Part shown: positions 1 to 11,211 of the stretch, piece after piece
Position numbering within the stretch: position 1 is the stretch's first letter
How the letters are laid out: the number at the start of each line of letters is the position of its first letter
Source of the DNA: Closterium sp. NIES-65
Taxonomy: Eukaryota > Streptophyta > Zygnematophyceae > Desmidiales > Closteriaceae
NCBI GenBank assembly: GCA_948144175.1
Contig: CANXME010000511.1
Location: 5,001 to 69,000 of the forward strand
Direction of reading: 5' to 3'
Length of the DNA: 64,000 bases
The notes under the pieces: generated by a model
What the model saw: the letters and a program-made list of their open reading frames with translations, nothing else
Database searches by the model: none
Told to the model about the DNA's origin: nothing
Program-made: the position numbers and the translations under genes

Positions 1-2750
1 TGAACGTAAGGGTTTGAAAGGTAACTAACGCACATGTGTAGAGAAAATGGTGCATCGGCCAGTCTGGCCGGCATTTCGCACTTATAGTGCAAGTGGGGCC
101 AGGGAGATCGAAAACGCTCGTTTCTCAAAAAGTAGAGGGAGTCTAGCGGTCTCACTCGATCAGAAGGTGGGAAATATATAAATCTAGTGAGGTAATAAGG
201 TTCGAAAGGAATCTAATGCATATGTATATGGGAAATGGTGCATTGGCCAGGTCGGTCAGTATGGGAACTTATAGTGCAAATGCCTGGGAGAACGGAACCG
301 CTCAGATCTCGCATAGTACACGGAATCTAGTGGTCTCACTCAAATATAAGGTAGGAAATATATTAATCGAGTGAATGTAAGGGTTTGAAAGGTAACTAAC
401 ACAGATGTTTAGAGAAAATGGTGCATCGGCCAGTCTGGCCGGCATTTCGCACTTATAGTGCAAGTGGGGCCAGGGAGAACGGAAACGCTCGTTTCTCAAG
501 AAGTAGAGGGAATCTAACGGTCTCACTCGATCAGAAGGTGGGAAATATAAAAATCTAATGAGCTAATAAGGTTCGAAAGGAATCTAATGCATATGTATAT
601 GGACAATGGTGCATTGGCCAGGTCGGTCAGTATGGGAACTTAGAGTGCAAATGCCTGGGAGAACGGAACCGCTCAGATCTCGCATAGTACACCGAATCTA
701 GTGGCCTCACTCAAATATAAGGTAGGAAATATATTAATCGAGTGAATGTAAGGGTTTGAAAGGTAACTATCGCACATGTGTAGAGAAACTGGTCCATCGG
801 CCAGTCTGGCCGGCATTTCGCACTTATAGTGCAAGTGGGGCCAGGGAGAACGGAAATGCTCGTTTCTCAAAAAGTAAAGGGAATCTAGCGGTCTCACTCG
901 ATCACAAGATGAGAAATATATAAATCTAGTGAGCTAATAAGGTTCGAAAGGAATCTAATGCATATGTATATGGAAAATGGTGCATTGGCCAGGTGCGTCA
1001 ATATGGGAACTTAGAGAGCAAATGCCTGGGAGAAGGGAACCGCTCAGATCTCGCATAGTATACGGAATCTAGTGGTCTCACTCAAATATAAGGTAGGAAA
1101 TATATTAATCGAGTGAACATAAGGGTTTGAAAGGTAACTAACGCACATGTGTAGAGAAAATGGTGCATCAACCAGTCTGGCCGGCATTTCGCACTTATAG
1201 TGCAATTGGGGCCAGGGAGAACGGAAACGCTCGTTTCTCAAAAAGTAGAGGGAATCTAGCGGTCTCACTCAATCAGAAGGTGGGAAATATATAAATCTAG
1301 TGAGCTAATAAGGTTTGAAAGGAATCTAATGCATATGTATATGGAAAATGGTGCATTGGCCACGTCGGTCAGTATGGGGACTTAGAGTGCAAATGCCTGG
1401 GAGAACGGAAGCGCTCAGATCTCGCATAGTACACGGAATCTAGTGGTCTCACTCAAATATAAGGTAGGAAATATATTAATCGAGTGAACGTAAGGGTTTG
1501 AAAGGTAACTAACGCACATGTGTAGAGAAAATGGTGCATCGGTCAGTCTGGCTGACATTTCGCACTTATAGTGCAAGTGGGGCCAGGGAGAACGGAAACG
1601 CTGATTTCTCAAAAAGTAAAGGGAATCTAGCGGTCTCACTCAATCAGAAGGTGGGAAATATATAAATCTAGTGAGCTAATAAGGTTCGAAAGGAATCTAA
1701 TGCATATGTATATGGAAAACGGTATATTGGCCAGGTCGGTCAGTATGGGAACTTAGAGTGCAAATGCCTGGGAGAACAGAACCGCTCAGATCTCGCATAG
1801 TACACGGAATCTAGTGGTCTCACTCAAATATAAGGTAGGAAATATATTAATCGAGTGAACGTAGGGGTTTGAAAGGTAACTAACGCACATGTGTAGAGAA
1901 AATGGTGTATCGGCCAGTTTGGCCGGCATTTCGCACTTATAGTGCAAGTGGGGCCAGGGAGAACGGAAACGCTCGTTTCTCAAAAAGTAGAGGGAATCTT
2001 GCGGTCTCACTCGATCAGAAGGTTGGAAATATATAAATCTAGTGAGCTAACAAGGTTTGAAAGGAATCTAATGCATATGTATATGGAAAATGGTGCACTG
2101 GCCAAGTCGGTCAGTATGGGAACTTAGAGTGCAAATGCCTGGGAGAACGGAACCGCTCAGATCTCGCATAGTACACGGAATCTAGTGGTCTCACTCAAAT
2201 ATAAGGTAGGAAATATATTAATCAAGTGAATGTAAGGGTTTGAAAGGTAACTAACGCACATGTGTAGAGAAAATGGTGCATCGGCCAGTCTGGCCGGCAT
2301 TTCGCACTTATGGTGCTAGTGGGGCCAGGGAGAACGGAAACGCTCGTTTCTCAAAAAGTAGAGGGAATCTAGCGGTCTCACTCGATCAGAAGGTGGGAAA
2401 TATATAAATCTAGTGAGCTAAAAAGGTTTGAAAGGAATCTAATGCATATGTATATGGAAGATGGTGCATTGGCCAGGTCGGTCAGTATGGGAACTTAGAG
2501 TGCAAATGCCTGGGAGAACGGAACCGCTCAGATCTCGCATAGTACACCGAATCTAGTGGTCTCACTCAAATATAAGGTAGGAAATATATTAATCAAGTTA
2601 ACGTAAGGGTTTGAAAGGTAACTAACGCACATGTGTAGAGAAAATGGTGCATTGGCCAGTCTGGCCGGCATTTCGCACTTATAGTGCAAGTGGGGCCACA
2701 AAGAATGGAAACGCTCGTTTCTCAAAAAGTAGAGGGAATCTAGCGGTCTC
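1..2750. repeat. Satellite block S1 (371-bp dimeric tandem repeat)
   Basis: About 7.4 copies of a 371-bp unit in head-to-tail array; equivalent landmarks recur at 302, 673, 1044, 1415 and 1786, exactly 371 bp apart. Each unit has two diverged halves. Monomer A (for example 334-520, 187 bp) begins TCTCACTCAAATATAAGG. Monomer B (for example 521-704, 184 bp) begins TCTCACTCGATCAGAAGG. The halves share the start TCTCACTC, the GGAAATATAT block, GTTTGAAAGG-like and GGTGCAT blocks and the GAGAACGGAA tail, so B and A come from one ancestral ~185-bp monomer. Copies differ mostly by scattered point changes. Monomer length fits plant centromeric satellites, but function is inferred. No gene is seen here. 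Confidence 0.96.
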
Positions 2751-2882
2751 TGAGAAAGTTAGAACGAGAATGGAATGACTATGAACGAAGTGAGTACAAA
2801 TAGGAAACCCTAATTGGGTTGTACCCCCTATGGGATACCCCACTATAGCCTACACAAATAAGTAAGCTTTAATGTTCTGACA
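2751..2882 (-). repeat. E1 3' LTR (132 bp)
   Basis: Bounded by TG...CA on the minus strand (TGTCAGAACATT ... TTTCTCA). It matches the partner at 11080-11211 except for two bases and is closely related to the E2 LTR. Like all the Copia LTRs here it contains a core of the form GGCTATAGTGGGGTA followed by a run of G before TAC. Confidence 0.95.
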
Positions 2883-3094
2883 CACCCTTATAGGCAGAGT
2901 GGGGGAGAACAAGGGGTCACAAGACCAGTCAAGCAAAGCAAAGCAAAGCTCAGGGTGGATCACAAAGTCACCACACATTCTGAGCACAAGTTCAAAGGCC
3001 AGAAGGCCAGTTCACATGCAAGATAACATATAGAGATATACAAGAGTCAAGCAAGCAAGAGCAGGAGTATATATAGGTGAAGGTACAAGCAAGG
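2883..3094 (-). other. E1 3' untranslated region and polypurine tract
   Basis: Sequence between the polyprotein stop and the 3' LTR. On the minus strand it ends ATAAGGGTG against the LTR, the position of the polypurine tract that primes plus-strand synthesis. In the other copies this is ATGGGGGTG, so the tract is decayed here. It holds CTTTG repeats and a GATCCACCCTGAGC block shared by all five Copia copies. Confidence 0.8.
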
Positions 3095-4930
3095 TCAAGA
3101 AATGAGCAAGTGAGGCAAGACAGGCACAAGACCCAGCTGCGTGCAGCAGCGCTGATGATCACAAGGCGCAAGTGCCTTGGTGAAGATATCAGCAGTGTTG
3201 GCCTCAGAGGCCACGTACGCAAGTCGCAACTGTCCACGCTGCTGTAGCTCACGAGCAAGAAAGTAGCGGAGAGCAATGTGCTTTGTTCTGTGCTCCAAGC
3301 GCTGCTCTCGACACAAGGCCAGCATGGCCTTGTTGTCTACATACAGGACTGGAGGAGAACGAGGCGGCTCTCCAAGGTCGGTCAGCAGGTAGGTGAGCCA
3401 GCGAAGCTCCTGGGCAGCCATAGCCCCGGCGTAGATCTCAGCCTCACAACTGGAGTCGAGAACAGAAGACGAGCGGGTAGCCCGCCACGAAACAGAGCCG
3501 GAACCAAGGCTGAAGGTATAACCCTGTGACGACTGCTGCGTAGCCTGGTCGTCAGCTCAAGAAGCGTCCGCGTGCCTAGTGAGGACCACTGGACTGCGCC
3601 CTCCAAGCACTAGCCCCATGCCCAACGTACCGCACAAGTAGCGCAACACCCTCTTCGTTGCAGCCATCTACTCTGGTCGGTGTCTCCTTTGAGCAACATA
3701 GCGTGCGAGAATGCTAAGAGGGTATGCAAGGTCTGGTCGTGTGCAGGTCATCAGGTACATGAGGCAGCCAACAAGCTCTGCATACGGGCCACTCGACTCT
3801 ACGGACTCATCCGAAGGCAGAGGTGAGAGCGAGTGGCGAGTAGGCAGAGGAGTGGCCTGAGGCAAGGAGTACGTGAAGCCCAAGCGCTGAAGGACCTGCT
3901 GCACCATGTGTGACTGAGTCAGGGTAATGGTGCGGCGTGCTCTGTCCCGGGTGATCTGCAAGCCAAGGTAGCTGCGCAGTTCACCCAGGTCAGTGCACGT
4001 GTGTCTCTTCTTCAGCTCGGACTTCACGTAGGCAAGTCCAGCAGTGTCAGCTGTGGCAAAGACCAAGTCGTCGACGTACACGAGGATGTAGAACGGCGGC
4101 AGAGAGGTGTCGGTGCGCAGAAACAGCGACGGGTCTGCAGTGGAAGGAGCAAACCCAAGTGCCGCAAGTTTAGTCCTCACTGTGTCGTGCCACTCACGTG
4201 GCGCCTGGCGGAGACCGTAGACTGGACGCCGGAGACTCCACTGGGTACCAGGAGGGAAAGACCCAGTGAAGCCAGGTGGGCGACACAGCCAGATCTCCTC
4301 GTGCAGGCTGCCCTGCAAGAAAGCAGTGCTGAAGTCGAGAGAGTGCAGCTCAAAGTCACGGTGAACAGCAACGTGCAGCAGTACCCGAAGAGTGGTCATC
4401 TTCGGGGTGGGGGAGAAGGTCTGAAAGTAGTCAACTCCCTGCCGCTGACTGAAGCCACGAGCCACGTAACGCGCCTTGAAGACAGGCGGAGAACCCGGCG
4501 GCCGCTTCACCCTGAAGATCCACATGCCACTGACGATGTTCGCCCCAGAAGCGCGAACAGCGTCAACGTAGGTGCCTGTGGACTTCCAGGAAGCCATCTC
4601 TGCATCCATAGCTGCCTGCCACTGAGAGGAGTAGGGACCCTCTATCGCCTCCGCGTAAGAGCGCGGAGTCGGGATGTCTAGTGCATCCGGGTCTCCCTTA
4701 GGGGCGAGCAGTACAGACGCGAGATGAGGTGAAGCGGCGGCCAGACGCTGGAACTCCTCCTGCCTGTCCTCAAGGACGTCCGTGCCAAGGGCACACTCAC
4801 CCCCGACGGACGGAGGACAGGTAGACTCAGACGCAGCAACAAGACTAGCAGCGTAGTCTTGACGACAGCACGCAGCAAAGTCGACGAGCTCAGTGACAAG
4901 GGCAGACGCAGCAGAAGACTCGAAAGAAGG

Positions 4931-5551
4931 GTCAGTGACGGCAGTAGCAAGAAGACGCGTGACAGTAGGACTGGCAGCACGAAGAGAGTCCGACTCCGGG
5001 TCGGCAAGAGCAGGAAGAGAGGAAGCAGGAGGAGAAGGCAAAGGGGCACGCAGAGGAGCAGTAGATGGACGCAGAGACATCCGGTGCGTGCCAGGGACAG
5101 GAGGAGGACGCTGACGCGAACCGCGACCACTAGTGCGCGCAGCACGAACAGGCGACGCAGGACGAGACGCAGGCTCATGACGCTCAGTAAGACCTCCAGT
5201 CCACAGCCTGTCCTGTCACAGTCACAGCTACAGCCTGCCTCCCCTTTGCCTGCTCCTTCTCCCTACGCTGGTCCGACTGGAGGTCAGTGACGGCAGTAGC
5301 AAGAAGACGCGTGACAGTAGGACTGGCATACGAAGAGAGTCCGACTCCGGGTCGGCAAGAGTAGGAAGAGAGGAAGCAGGAGGAGAAGGCAAAGGGGCAC
5401 GCAGAGGAGCAGTAGACGGACGCAGAGACATCCGGTGCGTGCCACGGACAGGAGGAGGACGCTGACGCGAACTGCGACCACTAGTGTGCGCAGCACGAAC
5501 AGGCGACGCAGGACGAGACGCAGGCTCACGACGCTCAGTAAGACCTCCAGT
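4931..5551. repeat. Inverted-duplication rearrangement inside E1
   Basis: The segment 4931-5200 is repeated directly at 5283-5551, offset 351-352 bp. Between the copies, 5201-5285 is in the opposite orientation: it reads in coding sense on the plus strand, while the same ~85 bp lies in normal minus orientation at about 5542-5628. Both junctions have short shared sequence (GACCTCCAGT on one side, GGTC on the other). Other copies have a single uninverted version. Confidence 0.85.
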
Positions 5552-6169
5552 CGGACCAGCGTAGGAAGAAGGAGCAGGCAAAGGGGAGGCAGGCTGTAGC
5601 TGTGACTGTGACAGGACAGGCTGTGGACCCTCTAAGGGAGGAGGAGGAGGACCAGGAGAAGGTGTAAGACCAAGAACTTGCTGCAGGAGGGGAACGAAGT
5701 ACGGTCGGGGCCGCGAGGTGACGCCAGAAACAGCAGGGACAGCACCAGTACCCCCAGCAGGAGTACCCGCTCCAGCAGCAACTCCAGCAGCACCTCTAGT
5801 AGCTCTAGAACCCCAGCAGCACCTTCAATAGCACCTCCAGTAGCACCTCCAGTAGCTCCAGAACCCCCAGCAGCACCAGAACCTCCAGCAGCACCAGGAG
5901 CACTGCCAGCCGGACCGCCAGCAGTAGTCTCAGCGCCAACACGCTCAGCAGCACCAGCTCCACTAGAACCCGCAGGCCCAGCAGCTCCAGTACTCCCAAT
6001 ACGAGCACCTCCGGGACGCGCGGCAGCAGCACCCTCAGCAGCCGAAGAACCTCCAGCACCAGCAGCACGCCTCCAGCGCCTGGCAAACCACTCACGCAGC
6101 TCCTGTGGGGAGAGTGGCTCTCGGAGAGACGAAGCACCCGGAGAATCTCCAGGCGAAGAACCCTCAGGA

Positions 6170-6400
6170 AAAGCACCTCCAGGCGTAGCACCTCCAGTCT
6201 CAGTACCCCCAGGCTCAGCACCCCCAGGCTCAGCACCCCCAGGGCTCAGCACCCCCAGGCTCAGCACCCCCAGGCTTAGCACCCCCAGGCTCAGTACCCC
6301 CAGGCTCAGCACCCCCAGGCTCAGCACCCCCAGACTCAGCACCCCCAGGCAAAGCAGCCCCAGTCACAGCACCCCTAGGCTCAGCACCCACAGCAGCACC
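6170..6400 (-). repeat. 15-bp minisatellite encoding GGAEP units (E1)
   Basis: Tandem units of the form GGGGGTGCTGAGCCT on the minus strand, with point variants. In frame they give Gly-Gly-Ala-Glu-Pro. It lies between the integrase and RT parts, as in the other Copia copies. The unit length is a multiple of three, so copy-number change keeps frame. Confidence 0.85.
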
Positions 6401-8000
6401 AGAGTCACCAGTGACCTCGACAGGCTCGACCGCGTCTACCTGGGACACACCTGAAGGGGCAGGACCCTGAGGGGGAAGGGGGTCTACCGGGGGGGGGGAC
6501 CTGGTACCAAGAAGAGCGGGGGTGGGGGGAGGGACGGAGCGCGGTATGGGAAGAGGCGGTAGTAGGGTACCGACTCGTCGAACGTGACGTCCTGGGAGGA
6601 CAGAAGACGGCGAGAGGTGGGGTGGTAGAACTGCCACCCAGGGGCGTCGGGGGGGAACCCCACGAAGACGCAGGGAGCAGCGCGAGGGGACAGCTTGTCC
6701 GCAGACAATTCGCGGACAAACGCCCGAGATCCCCAGACCCTGAACGCCGACGCATCGCCAACCTTCCCCGTCCACAGCAGGGCTGGGGAGGTCTCCGGCG
6801 TGGAGACCCTGGGGTCAAGGTTGATCTGATGCGCCGCGTACCTGACCGCAAACGGCCACAGAAAATGGGGGGCAGCCGCATGCATCATAGATGTACGAGC
6901 GACGTCCATGACCATGCCAATGCAGCGCTCTGCAATCCCATTTTGCTGCGGTGAGTCCGGAAGCGTGAAGGTCTGACGGATGCCTCGCGCACGACAGTAG
7001 GCACGCAGAAGGCCACAGGAGAACTCTCCGCACCTGTCCGAGTGCAGACGCAACACAGGAAAGTCCGAGCCAAAGCTCTGCTTGAGCTGGAGAAAAGCTG
7101 CGCGGATCCAGTCGATCAGCACCTCAGTGACATCACCCTTGCTGTGCAAGGGGAAGACTGTGGTGTAACGCGACTAGTCGTCAACCACCAACAGGAAGTA
7201 GCGCTCGTGACCGAGTCCACGGACGTGGGCAGGGCCCCACACGTCCATGTGAATCGTCTGCAACGGAGCCTCTGTCGGAGGAAACTGGGAGGAGTGAGGG
7301 GCAGCACGCTGGCGCCCCTCAACACAGGAGACACAGGCCGGGCCAGGGCCCTGAGGAAGGGGAGGGAGGGACCGGGGAAGACCAGACACAAGAAGACGGG
7401 AGGCCATGCCTCTGAGCCGAAGCAGAGAGGGGTGACCCAGGCGGTGGTGCCAGAGGAGAGTCTCGTGAGACAGGCGACGACACGAACAGGGGGCAGACTC
7501 ATGACCAGACCTGGACGCTGCAGCAAACACCTGACCTGACGAAGGGACCCTACCAAACTTAGGAACTGGAGGAGAAGCAGTGGTCAGTGTGTACAGGCTC
7601 GACCCTGGCTCACGTGTAAAAGTAGCAAAGTGACGACCTGTGCTAGCCTCTGTGCAGTGCGTCACTCGCTGACGAGCAGGGGTGAACTGGTGGACTCCCG
7701 CATCCTGTAGGTCAGCACCACTCACCAAGTTCGTAGAGAACGAGGGGAGGTAGAGACCAGACAGGGTGCCAGAGGGAGCCGCCGGACACGGGAGGACTGT
7801 GGAGAAGCGAGACAGAACAGGACCCCCAGAGGGGTCAGCCAGGGACACCGCAACCGGCCGACTAAGTGGCGTGAGTGTGAAGCGGTCTCAAAAGAAGGAG
7901 CGAGACGCTCCAGAGTCAAGGGTGAAGGTGTGGGAGGCCGAAGCCGACGCAGTACCTGAGAGCGCAGACTCACTAGTACCTGAGAGAGCAGCCTCACTAG

Positions 8001-9320
8001 CACCTAGAGCAGCAGTACCAATGCCCGGGCCGGGCAGGAAACACCGGTAACAGTCACCCTCATCACTAATGGTCACAGCATACATGGCAGCAAGGATAGC
8101 ATCAAAGTCAAGATAAAAGATAGCTACACCAGCCCTAGACAGCTCTCCCCAGCGGGGGATCTCCGCGGCCTCCGGGAACTGCTGGCGCCAAGCGTCTGTC
8201 AGGCGGCCAAAGCAGCGCTGGGCGGTGTGGGTACCCCCACACTGCTCTCCAGCGCGGTCGCCTGTGCGAATAACGTAGGTACAGGGACCAAAACCCCCAC
8301 CACGCTGACGCTGCGTGTACCACTCACGGAGCTGCTGAGGGGTGGGGACGTCGCGAGAACGCTGCTGCTGCTGCTGGCGCTGACCACCCCCAGTGCTGCT
8401 CCGCTGCAAAGCGCCACTCCGACCACCTCCACCACCGCCACCCCCGCCTCCGCCTCCACCGCCCCCGCCTCCGCCTCCACCACCGCCGCCTCCGCCACCT
8501 CCGCTCCCGCCGCCACCGCCGCCACCACCCCCGCCTCCACTACCGCCAGTAGCACCCCCACCCCCGCCACCACCTCCACCGCCACCCCCACTCCCTCCAC
8601 CGCCACCCCCACTCCCTCTGCCGCCTCCACCTCCACCTCCACCGCCCCCGCTGGCCCCACCTAGAGCAGTAGCCTCACAAGCACCTAGAGCAGTAGTACC
8701 AATGCCCGGGTCGGGCGGGAAACACCGGTAACAGTCACCCTCGTCACTAATGGTCACAGCATACATGGCAGCAAGGATAGCATCAAAATCAAGATCAAAG
8801 ATAGCGACACCAGCCCTAGACAGCTCTCCCCAGCGGGGGATCTCCGCGGCCTCCGGGAACTGCTGGCGCCAAGCGTCCGTCAGGCGGCCAAAGCAGCGCT
8901 GGGCGGTGTTGGTACCCCCACACTGCTCTCCAGCGCGGTCGCCAGTGCGGAGAACGTAGGTGCAGGGACCAAAACCCCGACCGCGGTGACGCTGCGTGTA
9001 CCACTCACGGAGCTGCTGAGGGGTGGGGACGTCGCGAGAACGCTGCTACTGCTGCTGTTGCTGCTGGCGCTGACCACCCCCAGTGCTGCTCCGCTACGAA
9101 GCGCCACTCCGACCACCTCCACCACCGCCACCTCCGCCTCCGCCTCCACCGCCGCCGCCTCCACCACCGCCGCCTCCGCCACCTCCGCTCCCACCGCCAC
9201 CGCCGCCGCCACCCCCGCCTCCAGTGCTGCCACTAGCACCCCCACCCCCGCCACCACCTCCACCGCCACCCCCACTCCCTCCGGCGCCTCCACCTCCACC
9301 TCCACCGCCCCCGCTGGCCC
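8001..9320 (-). repeat. 681-bp tandem duplication in E1 gag
   Basis: AATGCCCGGG at 8020 recurs at 8701, and TACATGGCAG at 8081 recurs at 8762, both 681 bp apart. Each copy carries the Gly-rich tract, Gln-rich stretch, LREWY motif, Cys/His knuckle and the AMYAVTISDEGD segment. A single reading frame (7888-8766, minus) runs from the end of one copy through the Gly tract into the next, so the crossover point lies in the simple-sequence Gly tract. This suggests unequal recombination or template slippage. Confidence 0.88.
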
Positions 9321-10126
9321 CACCCGCTCCCTTGCCCCCCTTGCCCTTGCTAGAGCGGCGTCTCCCGCTAGGGGCAGACGCCAAACCGACCGACTCAAGA
9401 CCCAGGAGGTCAGCCGCAGCGGCAGAGGCGACAGAGGGCAGGAGAGGGGAAGGAGAACACCCCTCAAAGATGGGGGCGCGGGGGTCACCTCGAGAGGCTC
9501 CTACAGCGACTATGCTCTTCTCCGCCGCTAGGAGGGCCTTCTCGAGGCTATCAACTGTGAGGGTGGTGGGACAGACCGCGAGGAAGTGGTCCCGGACTAC
9601 ACGAAGGGAGTCAGGAAGGCGAGTGACTAAAAAGTAGAGAGTGATGTACATGGGGGGGGGGGGGGTTCTTGGCGCAGAAGTCAGCAGGAAGCGCAGCGCG
9701 GTAGCGAGTGTCACTAGTGCGGAGGTGCGTAATGAGATCAGCGACAGTGGGAAAGGCGGCAAGGTCAGGGAAGAGGAAGGGGAGCATGAGGCGGCTCAGT
9801 GCAGCAGTGGCAGGGGAGGAGTAGCGTGCAACTACAGCGTCGTACAAGGTCTGGGCATTCTTGTACTGGCTAAAGTGCGCGCGCTCAGCGGTAGGCAGGT
9901 GGCGACGGACAGCAAGACGTGCAGTAGCATCGCGCGTGGCCCACTGTGAGCGAACAGGGGCGTCAGCATCAGCAGTAGGGGCAGGGACAGCGCCAGAGGT
10001 GAGGTCAAAGAGAGAAAGACCGTCTGCCCTATCGCACTATAAGAACAGTTGCAGGTCGTCGACCCAGACCTCAAAGTCAATGGCACGACCCTCAGCGTCA
10101 AAAGCTAGGACACTAGGGGTAGCCAT

Positions 10127-11068
10127 GACTGCAGTCGGCGATCTCACCAGACAGGACGGGTCGGGGAGCACAGCAGCACAGCAAACACGGCAGCTCGGCC
10201 GGCCCAGCAGCAACAGCAGCACCTCGGCACCAGCGGCTCGGCTCCTCGGGCGGCTTGGGCGGCTCGGGCGGCTCGAGCGGCTCGGGCGGCTCAGGCGGCT
10301 CGCGCGGCTCGCGCGGCTCGGGCGGCTCGGGCGGCCCGGGCTGTCAGCGGCACAGGCGGCTCCACAGCTGCGCAGGCGGCTCGGGCCGGTGGCTCACGGC
10401 AGGGACGGGTGGTGCACGGGTGGCCGGGAGCTGGGCCGGGACGGGTAGCGCACGGGCGGCTGGGAGCGGGGCCGGGACGGATGGCACACGGGCGGCTGGG
10501 AGCGGGGCCGGGACGAGTGACGCACGGGCGGCTGGGAGCGGGGCCGGGACGGGCTGCGCACGGGCGACGAGGGGCCAGGAAGGGTGTGCGCGGCCGGGAC
10601 GGGTGGCGCACGGGTGGCGTGGGGCCGGATCGGGCGGCGCACGGCGTCGAGGGGCCTGGCGGGCAGTGCGCAGGCGTCTAGGGGGGGGGGGCCGAGAAGA
10701 GTGGCTCGCGGGCACTAAGGGCAGCGCGCGAGCAGCGTGGGGCCTAGACGGGCGGCTCGTGGGCTAGAAGGGCAGCGGGTGGGCGGCGTGGGGCCAGGAC
10801 GGGCGGCGCGCGGGCTCAAAGGGTTGCGCGCGGGCGGCGTGGGGCCTGGACGGGCGGCGCGTGGGTGTCTAGGGGCTGGGACGGGCGGCGCGCGAGCGTC
10901 TAAGGGCGGCGCGCGGGCGTCAAGAGGCAAGGACAGGCGGCGCGTGGGCGTCTAAGGGCGGCACGCGGGCGTCTAGGGGCCGTTAGGGCAGATCGAAAAA
11001 ATAAGAGAAAGGGCCCGGAGCGCGGTTCGATGTGGTGGGCCCTAAGCACAGTTCCCACGGGGGAACCT
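10127..11068 (-). other. E1 GC-rich 5' leader with tandem repeats
   Basis: About 940 bp between PBS and gag start with no credible gene. On the plus strand it holds GGCGGCTCG(G)-type repeats (about 10245-10345), then longer units of the type GGCGGCTGGGAGCGGGGCCG (about 10400-10560) and GGCGGCGCGCGGGCGTCTA variants (about 10840-10980). The long open frames in it, on both strands, are low-complexity products of these repeats. Confidence 0.8.
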
Positions 11069-11079
11069 GCTTGATACCA
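11069..11079 (-). promoter_or_regulatory. E1 primer-binding site
   Basis: Immediately inside the 5' LTR the minus strand reads TGGTATCAAGC, a one-base variant of the plant Copia PBS TGGTATCAGAGC complementary to the 3' end of initiator-Met tRNA. Confidence 0.85.
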
Positions 11080-11211
11080 TGAGAAAGTTAGAACGAGAAT
11101 GGAATGACTATGAACGAAGTGAGTACAAATAGGAAACCCTAATTGGGTTGTACCTCCTATGGGATACCCCACTATAGCCTACACAAATAAGTAAGCTATA
11201 ATGTTCTGACA
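11080..11211 (-). repeat. E1 5' LTR (132 bp)
   Basis: Partner of 2751-2882 with two substitutions by eye. It is followed at 11212 by the GTCTC target duplication and satellite in phase. Confidence 0.95.

Larger units (their letters stand above)
3095..10126 (-). pseudogene. E1 gag-pol, disabled Copia polyprotein
   Basis: Minus-strand remnant of a Gag-Pol close to those of E2 and E4. The start codon is at 10126-10124 (MATPSVLAFDAEG). Recognisable parts are the Gag N-terminus, Gly-rich tract, Cys/His knuckle, protease DSGAS, GAG-pre-integrase HH...CC, integrase (HSDR and QQNGIAER present), RT with YVDD, and RNase H with EAE and VDN. Breaks include TAG at 10037-10039, a frameshift at a 14-G run (9652-9665), TAG at 9094-9096 (Gln in relatives), TGA at 7888-7890 just after the protease motif, TAG at 7174-7176 after LVVDD, a frameshift near a G run at 6490, TAG at 3668-3670 in the RT-RNase H part, and a TGA replacing the Trp of DASWA near 3557. 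Two internal rearrangements are listed separately. Not expressible as one protein. Confidence 0.93.
2751..11211 (-). mobile_element. Copia element E1, full-length but degenerate
   Basis: An 8461-bp LTR retrotransposon inserted in the satellite and read on the minus strand. The satellite GTCTC at 2746-2750 is repeated at 11212-11216 as a 5-bp target-site duplication, and the repeat resumes in phase. Order on the minus strand is 5' LTR (11080-11211), PBS, GC-rich leader, Gag-PR-IN-RT-RNaseH remnants, 3' UTR, 3' LTR (2751-2882). The two LTRs differ at two positions by eye over 132 bp. The coding region has many stops and frameshifts, a 681-bp tandem duplication and an inverted duplication. It is the longest Copia copy here because of these duplications. 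It cannot encode a complete polyprotein. Confidence 0.95.

Noticed and set aside
302..526. Recurring 74-codon minus-strand open frame (MRPLDSLYFLRNERF...) in almost every satellite A monomer
   Set aside because: It recurs because the repeat recurs; no start context, domain or codon signal supports it, and variants with frameshifts (for example 22198-22383) are common. Treated as non-coding satellite.
1..2750. Regularly spaced repeats resembling a CRISPR array
   Set aside because: The 371-bp period is fully repetitive with no unique spacers, and the context is eukaryotic.
5632..6454. Ser/Thr/Pro-rich mucin-like protein (STPRLSTPRL repeats) on the plus strand
   Set aside because: Antisense reading of the GGAEP minisatellite; the same artefact appears at every copy of that repeat.
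8193..9637. Long Pro-rich, Ala/Thr-rich and Val/Gly-rich open frames on both strands over the Gly tracts
   Set aside because: They are antisense or shifted readings of the Gly-rich Gag tract and contain only low-complexity sequence.
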